Source of the DNA: Solirubrobacteraceae bacterium
GTDB lineage: Bacteria; Actinomycetota; Thermoleophilia; Solirubrobacterales; Solirubrobacteraceae
Direction: 5' to 3'
Assembly (NCBI GenBank): GCA_030043235.1
Contig: JASHYF010000016.1
Location: 1-6,573, forward strand
Length of the DNA stretch: 6,573 nucleotides
This document shows positions 1-5,498 of this stretch, piece after piece; position 1 is the first letter of the stretch, and each line of letters starts with the position of its first letter. The notes under the pieces are model-generated. The model did no database searches. It had not been told where the DNA came from and saw nothing but the letters and a program-made list of their open reading frames with translations. Both the position numbers and the translations under genes were made by a program.

Positions 1-402
1 ATGGAGCGCAGCGCGTTCGCCCGCCTCCCCATCCCCGACGGCGTGGAGTGGCGAGGGCGCGTGCCGGTGGCCACGACGTTCCTGCGCGAGCTCGGCGTGC
101 TGCTCTACCCGCTGAGCCGCGGAAGCGGGGCGAAGGTGAAGGTGCTCGAGGCGCTGGCGCTGGGCATCCCCGTGGTGACGACGCCGGAGGGAGCGGAGGG
201 GGTGGCGGCGAGCGCGGGCGTGAGGGTCGAGACCGACGACGAGCGCATCGCGGAGGCGACGGTCGCGCTGCTGGAGAGCCGCGCCGCGCGCGCGGCGGCC
301 GGCGCCGAGGCACATGCGACGTTTCTCGCCGGGCACACCCCCGCGGTGGCGGCGCGGCCCGTGGTGGAGCTCTATGAGCGGATGCTCGCCAGCCCGCGGT
401 AG
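1..402 (+). CDS. Family 4 glycosyltransferase, C-terminal fragment (5' end outside window)
   Basis: The visible 133 residues match the end of the nucleotide-sugar-binding domain of a GT4 (GT-B fold) glycosyltransferase. Seen in the sequence: a GRVP-type turn near residues 19-22, a 'GVLLYPLSRGSGAKVKVLEALALG' type region at about 32-55, then PVVTTPEGAEG at 57-67 and a C-terminal helix ending in YERML. The GSG(A)KxKxLE form keeps the second Glu (E50) of the usual E-x7-E pair but has Ser at the first position, as in a GT4 subfamily with GSG/GTR in this place. Complete members are roughly 350-400 residues with a separate N-terminal acceptor domain, so the ATG at base 1 is probably an internal Met and the gene begins upstream. 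Its stop lies 31 bp inside the convergent glycosyltransferase gene. It probably adds one sugar to a polysaccharide repeat unit at the cytoplasmic membrane face. Donor and acceptor cannot be told from sequence. Confidence 0.88.
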   Translation: MERSAFARLPIPDGVEWRGRVPVATTFLRELGVLLYPLSRGSGAKVKVLEALALGIPVVTTPEGAEGVAASAGVRVETDDERIAEATVALLESRAARAAAGAEAHATFLAGHTPAVAARPVVELYERMLASPR

Positions 403-414
403 ATCCGTTCGTAG
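372..414. repeat. 12-bp inverted repeat at convergent stop codons
   Basis: Arms at 372-383 and 403-414 can form 12 continuous pairs as RNA, two of them G-U, around a 19-nt loop. The left arm starts on the complement of the leftward gene's stop codon, and the right arm starts on the base after the rightward gene's stop codon. Each arm encodes Tyr-Glu-Arg plus Met or Ile of the C-terminal helix of its own glycosyltransferase, so the symmetry arises partly from two related proteins meeting tail to tail. There is no T-tract on either side, so this is not a standard intrinsic terminator, although a stem here could end or protect both transcripts. Confidence 0.6.
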
Positions 415-1505
415 CTGCGCGCCATCGCCACGTCGGTGAAGCGTTCGGCCGCGAGGCTGCGGGCGCGAGCGCCCATGCGCGTGCGCAGCGCGGGGTCCGC
501 GAGCAGGCGCCCGAGGCGATCGCCGAGGGCCATGCGGTCCTCCACCGCCACCACATACCCGGTCTCACCGTCGTGGACCGCCTCGGCGACGCTGCCGACG
601 TCCGCCGCCACCACCGGCAGGCCGGCGTGCATGGCCTCGAGGATGCTCAGCGGCATGCCCTCCCAGCGAGAGGGCAGCGCGAACACCTCGAAGGCCGGCA
701 GGTAGCGCCGCGCGTCGGCGACCCAGCCGGTTATGAGCAGGCGATCGCCGACTCCCAGGCTGTGCGCGAGCGCGCTCAGCGCGTGGCGCTCGGGCCCGTC
801 GCCGACGAGCACGACCGTGGCGCCGGGGAGCTCCGGGAGGGCGCGTACGAGCAGGTCGAACCCCTTCTGGCGCACCAGGCGACCGAGCGAGCCGACCACC
901 GGCCCTGTCACGAGCGGCGTCACGGGCTCCGGCGCAGCGGCGGGCACGCCGTTCGCGACCGACAGGACCGAGCCACGCGCGAGACCGACGAGCTCCTCGA
1001 TCCTGCGCGCGGCGCGCTCGCCGACGGCCACGTGCGCGTCGAGGCGACGGTCGAGCAGCTGTCGTGCGCAGCGACGGACCCTGGGGACGTGGCCGGGGAT
1101 CGGCAGGTGATCGACGGCGATCACGCGCACGCCCGGCGTGAGCAGGCCGGCGAGCTCGCCGTAGGCGCCAGCCCAGGGCCATGCCTGGTTGGCGTGCAGC
1201 ACGGCCGGCGCGAACGCGCGCACGGCCCGCAGGTGCTGGCCGAGCGCGCGCCGGTCGCGGACTCCCACAGGCGCCGCGACGACATCCACCTGTGTCCCCG
1301 CGCGGTAGCCCGCGATCGCCTCGCCGACGGCGGCGGAGGTGCACAGCACGCCGACCTCGGTCTCGGCGGCGAGCGCACCGAGCAGATAGCCGAGCATCAC
1401 CTCCGCCCCACCCACCTCGGGCGACTCCGTGTAAAACAGGAGCCGCAGGGCCCGCGAAGCGCTCACGCGATTGTGGGGCACTTCGCGCACGCGATCGTGG
1501 ATCAC
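372..1505 (-). CDS. Family 4 (group 1) glycosyltransferase, complete
   Basis: This 377-residue protein has full GT-B length. The N-terminal acceptor domain opens with LRLLFYTESPEVGGAE (about 20-35), the GGAE loop typical of GT4 enzymes. The C-terminal donor domain begins near GSLGRLVRQKGFDLL, where R209 and K214 are the likely phosphate-binding basic residues, followed by VLVGDGPE. The E-x7-E motif is intact (E282 and E290, in EGMPLSILE). It ends in a YERIY helix. A retaining transfer from a nucleotide sugar to a lipid-linked or polymeric acceptor at the inner membrane face is inferred from the family. The specific sugar is unknown. The start chosen is GTG at 1505 because it overlaps the stop of the upstream methyltransferase gene by 4 bp, which favours coupled translation. 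No clear Shine-Dalgarno is visible, and a GTG 13 codons further in is a possible alternative. The 3' end overlaps the convergent glycosyltransferase gene by 31 bp. Confidence 0.93.
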   Translation of the reverse strand: MIHDRVREVPHNRVSASRALRLLFYTESPEVGGAEVMLGYLLGALAAETEVGVLCTSAAVGEAIAGYRAGTQVDVVAAPVGVRDRRALGQHLRAVRAFAPAVLHANQAWPWAGAYGELAGLLTPGVRVIAVDHLPIPGHVPRVRRCARQLLDRRLDAHVAVGERAARRIEELVGLARGSVLSVANGVPAAAPEPVTPLVTGPVVGSLGRLVRQKGFDLLVRALPELPGATVVLVGDGPERHALSALAHSLGVGDRLLITGWVADARRYLPAFEVFALPSRWEGMPLSILEAMHAGLPVVAADVGSVAEAVHDGETGYVVAVEDRMALGDRLGRLLADPALRTRMGARARSLAAERFTDVAMARSYERIYRGLASIRS

Positions 1506-2299
1506 CTGGGGGCGGCGAGGAAGTTCCAGATCGGCTCGGTGAACGTGGCCTGGAAGCGCTCACGCGAGTACGGGCCCTCGCCGTCGAGGTCGAAGATGCG
1601 CAGGCCGGCTCCGTCGAGCAGGTCGTAGACGTCGCGCGGATCCGTCCCGTACAGGTCGGCGCCGCCCGACCCGTGCTCGAAGAGCACATGCGGACGGTGG
1701 CGCTCGAGCGTCCGCACCGCTCCCCGCAGCACCTGCAGCTCCGCGCCCTCGACGTCGATCTTGATCAACGCGGGCACGCAATCCTGCGGCAGCGCATCGT
1801 CGAGGCGCTCTGTGCGCACCGCGATGCGCTGCACGCGCGCGGCGGCGCCGGCGGGCAGGTCCGCTCGCCGGCGCAGGCCGCTGTACGCGGGCGCGTCCAG
1901 CACGTGCGAGAACTCGCTCGTGCCGGCGACGTCCGCGAGCGCGGCACAGCGCACGTCCACGGCCGGGAACCTCCCCACCAGGCGCTCGCACAGCTGCGGA
2001 ACGGGCTCGTAGGCGATGTGACGACCGGCCGGCGCCAGGCGCACGATCGCGTCGAGCACCGTCCCCTCGTTGGCGCCGACGTCGATCGCGGTGGAGTCCG
2101 TGCGCAGGACGCTCGCGAGCACGACCCGCGTCGCGTGAGCGTCGCGCAGCTCGCGGCGGGCGAGTGGATCGAGCGTCGCGCGCGCCTCGCCGGCGTGCTC
2201 GACCCATCCTCGGACCCGCTCCTCCCGGCCCACGAGCGTGGCCAAGGACAGCAACGCTTTCCTCAGGGTGTCGCTGCCCCTGGGAGGACGCGTTCGCAT
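1502..2299 (-). CDS. FkbM-family SAM-dependent methyltransferase
   Basis: This is a 265-residue protein. The SAM-binding motif I is clear at AIDVGANEGT (71-80; acidic D73, glycines G75 and G79, N77, E78). A YEPVPQ segment follows where the family has its motif II acidic residue. The hallmark FkbM block IKIDVEGAELQVLRGA lies around D182 and E184. Family members O-methylate sugars or other hydroxyls in polysaccharides, glycolipids and polyketides. Beside glycosyltransferases, the likely target is a sugar hydroxyl of the repeat unit or glycan end, but this is inference. No signal peptide or membrane segment is seen, so it should be cytoplasmic. The first 65 or so residues are a helical extension before the Rossmann core. 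The ATG at 2299 is preceded by TAGGAT 9 bases upstream, which could be either a weak ribosome site or a -10 element. It is first in a two-gene leftward unit and its TGA overlaps the next gene's GTG. Confidence 0.92.
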   Translation of the reverse strand: MRTRPPRGSDTLRKALLSLATLVGREERVRGWVEHAGEARATLDPLARRELRDAHATRVVLASVLRTDSTAIDVGANEGTVLDAIVRLAPAGRHIAYEPVPQLCERLVGRFPAVDVRCAALADVAGTSEFSHVLDAPAYSGLRRRADLPAGAAARVQRIAVRTERLDDALPQDCVPALIKIDVEGAELQVLRGAVRTLERHRPHVLFEHGSGGADLYGTDPRDVYDLLDGAGLRIFDLDGEGPYSRERFQATFTEPIWNFLAAPR

Positions 2300-2361
2300 G
2301 TGGCACGGATCCTACTGGGCACGACCTTCCCCACGGCTACCATCAGGCAGATGCAGGGCAG
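2300..2361. promoter_or_regulatory. Divergent intergenic region, presumed back-to-back promoters
   Basis: This 62-bp gap separates divergent starts, so both promoters should lie here or just inside the flanking genes. On the minus strand TAGGAT (plus 2309-2314) fits the TANNNT -10 pattern 9 bases before the methyltransferase ATG, which would give a leaderless or almost leaderless mRNA. On the plus strand TACCAT (2338-2343) fits the same pattern 18 bases before the ATG at 2362. Neither has a convincing -35 box. In DNA this GC-rich such hexamers can occur by chance, so the promoter role rests mainly on gene orientation. Confidence 0.4.
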
Positions 2362-2365
2362 ATGC
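2346..2365 (+). repeat. 9-bp direct repeat, 11-bp period, over the kinase gene start
   Basis: GGCAGATGC occurs exactly at 2346-2354 and again at 2357-2365. The 11-bp period places both copies on about the same face of the helix. Each copy carries an ATG in the same context: the first (2351) is out of frame with the kinase gene, while the second (2362) is in frame. It may be a small tandem duplication of a start signal, or a pair of half-sites for a regulator such as an OmpR-type response regulator. The sequence alone does not decide between these. Confidence 0.5.
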
Positions 2366-3948
2366 GCCGGCGGTTCCGCATGACGGCTTCCGAGCAGCTG
2401 GAGCGCGTGCGCGAGAGCGGCGGGCTGCTGCGGACGCTGCGGCTCGTGCGCAGCCACCGGCTGCTGGCGGTGGGCGTGATCGTGGTGTGCGTGGCGGTCG
2501 CGGTCGTGCACCACGAGCGAGCGGCGAAGTCCTACGCGGCGACCGCCAGCGTGGCCTTCGAGAGCGGCACGCTGTCGGACGCCGCGCTGGCCGTCGCGCC
2601 GGCGGCGAGCAGCGAACCGCAGCGCGAAGCGAACACGGAGGTGCTGATCGCCGACTCGCCGGAAGTCGCCACCGCGGTGGCCAAGCAGCTCGGCACCTCC
2701 GCCAGCCCCAGCCAGCTGCTCGAAGACGTGAAAGTCGAAGCGGCGTCCAACGCGGACATCCTCGACATCGTCGCCAAGACCGGCTCGCCGCGCTACTCCG
2801 CGCAGCTGGCGAACGCGTTCGCGCAGCAGTACATCGCCTTCAGGACCAAGTCGGAGCTCTCGAGCGTCGAATCGGCGCAGGCGCAGCTCCAGCACCAGCT
2901 CGCCGGCCTGCCCGCCGGCTCAACCGAACGGACTGCGCTGGAAGGCGACCTGCAGCGCATCTCCACGGCGCGGGCGGTCGCGGGCGCGGGCGCGACGATC
3001 ATCGGCACGGCCACGCCGCCGAGCAAGCCGACCGGAGCGTCGCTGAGCACCAGCCTCGTGATCGGGCTGGTCGTGGGCATCGCGCTCGCCTTCTCGCTGC
3101 TGTTCCTGCTGGACTCGCTCGACCGGCGCGTCAAGACGGTCGAGGAGTTCGAGCGCGAGTATCGCCTGCCGGTCCTCACGGTCGTGACCCAGTCGGCGTT
3201 CCGCGCGCGCCGCGCGAGGGACCGCGGCGAGGAGCTCGAGCCGTACCGGATACTGCGCAGCGCGCTGGACTTCGCGGCGGTCTCTCGCCCGCTGGACAGC
3301 CTGATGGTGACCAGTGCCGTGTCCGGCGAGGGCAAGACGACGGTCGCGGTGGACCTCGCCCATGCGATCGCGCTCACCGGACGGCACGTCGTGCTCGTCG
3401 AGCTGGACCTGCGCCGCCCCAGCTTCGCCTCGCACCTCGAGCTCGAAGCCCCCAGCGGGCTGACCAGCGTGCTCACCCGCAACGCGCTGCTCTCGGAGCT
3501 GCTGGCCGAGCCGTTCGCTGAGCTCCCGAACCTCTCGGTGCTGCCGGCCGGCCAGCTCCCCCACAACCCGTCGGAGCTGCTCGGCTCCGGGCGCGTCGCC
3601 GACCTGATCGCCGAGCTGCACGGCGAGGAGGACACGCTGGTGGTCATCGACGCGCCGCCGCTCAATCCGGTGGCCGACGCGCAGGTCCTGCTGAGCAACC
3701 CCGCGATCAACGCCGTGCTCCTCGTCGCGCGCCTGGAGAAAACCACCCGCGACGAGGTCAGGCGCGCCCGCGCGATCCTCGAGCACCACGGGGTCGAGCC
3801 CGTCGGCCTGGCAGTGACCGGGCTGCGCGACAGCTCCCGCTACGGCTACGAAGCGTATGCCAGCACCGCCGAAGCCAAACGCGCCCCGGCCGACGCCGGC
3901 GCGCTCGCGTATCCGGCCGGGAGCTCGATGCAGCGGCAGTCCACGTGA
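2362..3948 (+). CDS. Fused Wzz chain-length / BY-kinase (bacterial tyrosine kinase) protein
   Basis: About 528 residues from ATG 2362; ATG 2380 (522 residues) is the main alternative. Domains in order: first membrane helix at about 34-49; an outside domain of only about 180 residues; a Pro-rich ATPPSKPTG motif (217-225) leading into the second helix (about 230-251), as in Wzz proteins; then a cytoplasmic P-loop kinase. The kinase carries the ExxRxxR oligomerisation motif (E293, R296, R299), Walker A SGEGKTT (K325), Walker A' VELDLRRP (347-353) and Walker B VVIDAPP (D430). Its C-terminal tail is tyrosine-rich (Y494, Y496, Y499, Y517). Such proteins cycle between autophosphorylated and dephosphorylated states to control polymer length and export. 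The outside domain is shorter than in proteobacterial Wzc. The first Walker A' acidic residue is Glu instead of the usual Asp. The polymerase-like gene follows 16 bp downstream, probably in one operon. The reading frame stays open upstream to 2164 but there overlaps the methyltransferase gene and shows no family features. Confidence 0.93.
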   Translation: MRRRFRMTASEQLERVRESGGLLRTLRLVRSHRLLAVGVIVVCVAVAVVHHERAAKSYAATASVAFESGTLSDAALAVAPAASSEPQREANTEVLIADSPEVATAVAKQLGTSASPSQLLEDVKVEAASNADILDIVAKTGSPRYSAQLANAFAQQYIAFRTKSELSSVESAQAQLQHQLAGLPAGSTERTALEGDLQRISTARAVAGAGATIIGTATPPSKPTGASLSTSLVIGLVVGIALAFSLLFLLDSLDRRVKTVEEFEREYRLPVLTVVTQSAFRARRARDRGEELEPYRILRSALDFAAVSRPLDSLMVTSAVSGEGKTTVAVDLAHAIALTGRHVVLVELDLRRPSFASHLELEAPSGLTSVLTRNALLSELLAEPFAELPNLSVLPAGQLPHNPSELLGSGRVADLIAELHGEEDTLVVIDAPPLNPVADAQVLLSNPAINAVLLVARLEKTTRDEVRRARAILEHHGVEPVGLAVTGLRDSSRYGYEAYASTAEAKRAPADAGALAYPAGSSMQRQST

Positions 3949-3964
3949 GCTGACGCGCCGGGCG

Positions 3965-5404
3965 ATGGGCACGCGGCTGGCGAGGACGCTCACAGAACGC
4001 GAGTGGCTGCTGGCGGGGGCCGCCGCGGGCGCGTCCGCCGTGCTCGCCTTCCTCGGCGCCCAGCGCCTGGGCACGCCCGGCCTGCTGGCGCCCGTGGCCG
4101 CGGCGCTGCTGTTCGCGCTGATGCTCCGGCCCGTGGCGATGGTCGTGCTGACCGGCCTGCTGGTGATCGTGTGCGAGGGACCGACGTTCGGCCTGCTTTC
4201 GTTCACGTCCAACCTCTACAGCCACGTGTACCACGAACTGAACCCGCTGGACATGCTCACGGCGCTGACGATCTCCTCGATCGGGCTCGACGTGATGCGA
4301 CGCCGGCGGGCGGTCCACGTACCGCGGCCGCTGCTGCTCGGAGGCGTGCTGCTGGCGCTCGCGATGCTCGCGGGCGCCGTCACCGGAGACGCCGCCGGGG
4401 TGCCCGTGCGCTCGCTGCTGCTGTCGGAGAACGTGCTCCTGTACCTGCTGCTCGTGCCGCTGGCGGTGGCGAACCTCGAGCTCGACCGCCGCCAGGTGAC
4501 GGCGCTGCTCGGTGGCGCGACGGCGCTCGCGATCGTCAAGGCCGTGCTGGGCCTGGCGGAGATCGCCGGTCACAAGGGCGCGCCGGTCGAAGGCCATGCG
4601 CAGCTCACCTACTACGAACCCACCGCCAACTGGCTGATCATGTGCGTGATCCTGGGCGTGCTCGCGCTCGTCGTGATGCGCGTCAGGCCGCCACTGTGGG
4701 CTGGTCTGGGGATGCCGCTGCTGCTCGCCTGCCTGCTGCTGAGCTACCGGCGCTCGTTCTGGATCGCGGCCGTCCTCGGCGTGCTGCTGCTGGCGCTGCT
4801 CGGCAGCTCCACCGCCGGCCGGCGAGCGCTCGTGCCCGCAGGGCTGCTCGTGGCGCTCGGCATCTTCGTGCTGAGCTCGACCAACTGGCAATCCTCCGGG
4901 TCCCCGATCATCCGCCGCGTGAGCTCGCTGTCCCCGGCAAAGCTCGAAACGAACGTCAACGACCGCTATCGCATCGACGAGCGCGCGAACGTGCTCGGCG
5001 AGATCGGAGAACACCCGATCACGGGCCTGGGTCTGGACGTCCCCTGGAGCGCCAGCTACGAACCGTTGCCGGCCGAACACGAAGACGGCCGCGAATACGT
5101 GCACTTCGCGGCGTTGTGGTTCTACTTGAAGCTCGGGATCGTGGGCCTGGTGGCGTACGTGTCGATCCTCGTCGGCGCGGCGCTGCTCGCCTGGCGCGTG
5201 TGGCGGCGGAGCAGGGAGCCCGTGCTGCGCGCGTTCGGCCTGGCCTCGCTGTGCGCGTTCGCGGGCCTGGCGGTGATGGACACGACCGCCAGCTTCACGG
5301 GCGTCGACCAGCGCTTCACGGTCCTGCTCGCCATGCAGCTCGGCCTGCTCGCGATCCTCGCGCGGACCTCCGTGCCGGAGGGGGTCGCCGCGGCGGAGGC
5401 GTGA
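3965..5404 (+). CDS. O-antigen ligase / Wzy-like polysaccharide polymerase, polytopic membrane protein
   Basis: This 479-residue, very hydrophobic protein has roughly 12-14 predicted membrane helices by eye. The layout fits the O-antigen ligase/Wzy superfamily. A helix ending in LLLSYRRSFW (S260, R262, R263) resembles the family's Ser/Arg-rich motif before the next helix. A long polar loop follows, with NDRYRIDERANVLGEIGEHP (332-351) and GLGLD just after it. The next helix begins VHFAALWFYLKLGIVG, where H380 is in the position of the conserved loop His. Such enzymes transfer lipid-linked glycan to a growing chain or acceptor on the outer face of the membrane. Polymerase versus ligase cannot be separated by sequence, but adjacency to a chain-length kinase favours a Wzy-type polymerase. 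ATG 3965 was chosen because it lies 16 bp after the kinase stop and directly before the first helix. An ATG at 3857 would add a Pro/Arg-rich stretch overlapping the kinase gene. No strong ribosome site is visible, so coupling to the upstream gene is likely. The 3' end is duplicated. Confidence 0.87.
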   Translation: MGTRLARTLTEREWLLAGAAAGASAVLAFLGAQRLGTPGLLAPVAAALLFALMLRPVAMVVLTGLLVIVCEGPTFGLLSFTSNLYSHVYHELNPLDMLTALTISSIGLDVMRRRRAVHVPRPLLLGGVLLALAMLAGAVTGDAAGVPVRSLLLSENVLLYLLLVPLAVANLELDRRQVTALLGGATALAIVKAVLGLAEIAGHKGAPVEGHAQLTYYEPTANWLIMCVILGVLALVVMRVRPPLWAGLGMPLLLACLLLSYRRSFWIAAVLGVLLLALLGSSTAGRRALVPAGLLVALGIFVLSSTNWQSSGSPIIRRVSSLSPAKLETNVNDRYRIDERANVLGEIGEHPITGLGLDVPWSASYEPLPAEHEDGREYVHFAALWFYLKLGIVGLVAYVSILVGAALLAWRVWRRSREPVLRAFGLASLCAFAGLAVMDTTASFTGVDQRFTVLLAMQLGLLAILARTSVPEGVAAAEA

Positions 5405-5481
5405 GCGCGGTGCTCTCCCACTGGCGCTCGAACCTCCGTGCCGCAGGGAGTCGCCCCGGCGGAGGCGTGAGCGCGAAGCTC
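5360..5481 (+). repeat. Imperfect direct repeat (66-bp period) duplicating the polymerase gene's 3' end
   Basis: Copy 1 (5360-5415) and copy 2 (5426-5481) agree at 49 of 56 bases by hand alignment; the inner 50 bases (5366-5415 and 5432-5481) agree at 45. The 66-bp offset equals 22 codons, so both copies share one frame. Copy 1 encodes ARTSVPEGVAAAEA and TGA; copy 2 would encode ARTSVPQGVAPAEA and TGA at 5468-5470. Copy 1 also holds a perfect 6-bp palindrome with a 3-nt loop (5367-5381), which is broken by one change in copy 2. Copy 2 reaches the stop codon of the convergent glycosidase gene. This looks like a local tandem duplication that has since drifted. Confidence 0.75.
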
Positions 5482-5498
5482 ACGTGCCGCCCGTGAGC
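5466..5498. terminator. Overlapping stem-loops at the convergent junction, possible bidirectional transcription end
   Basis: CGTGAGC (5466-5472), GCTCACG (5478-5484) and CGTGAGC (5492-5498) follow each other. The middle arm can pair with the left arm (7 bp, 5-nt loop) or the right arm (7 bp, 7-nt loop), but not both. The middle arm contains the glycosidase stop codon (5480-5482). The site is 62 bp past the polymerase stop, where ends for both transcripts are expected. No T-tract follows on either strand, so it is not a standard intrinsic terminator and may be only an RNA 3'-end stem or a Rho-dependent zone. Confidence 0.4.

Noticed and set aside
1..3. ATG at the first base as true start of the first glycosyltransferase
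   Set aside because: The protein would lack the whole N-terminal half of the GT-B fold. The frame is open at the edge, so the Met is most likely internal.
2303..2325. Weak dyad around GGATCC as an operator
   Set aside because: Too few of the flanking positions match in the two halves, and a 6-bp palindrome alone is expected by chance.
2164..2361. Upstream extension of the kinase gene to ATG 2164
   Set aside because: The extra 66 residues are Arg/Pro-rich, lie antisense to the methyltransferase gene, and precede a normal Wzz N-terminus.
1181..2383. 400-codon plus-strand frame opposite the methyltransferase
   Set aside because: It is an Arg/Pro/Ala-rich shadow of the FkbM gene. Only its last 10 codons (2351-2383) are considered, as a possible leader ORF.
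3857..3964. Upstream extension of the polymerase gene to ATG 3857
   Set aside because: It would overlap the kinase gene by 92 bp and add a Pro/Arg-rich, non-membrane stretch not expected in the family. ATG 3965 just after the kinase stop fits better.
2920..4212. 430-codon minus-strand frame opposite the kinase gene
   Set aside because: The composition is typical of a reverse-strand shadow, and no family features are visible.
3758..5104. Long minus-strand frame opposite the kinase end and polymerase
   Set aside because: It is a Gln/His/Arg-rich low-complexity product with no recognisable motif, and the opposite strand has a convincing gene.
4003..5496. 497-codon frame on the plus strand over the polymerase gene
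   Set aside because: It is an Arg/Ala/Gly-rich product with no domain, running in another frame of a clear membrane protein gene. Such frames are expected in GC-rich DNA.
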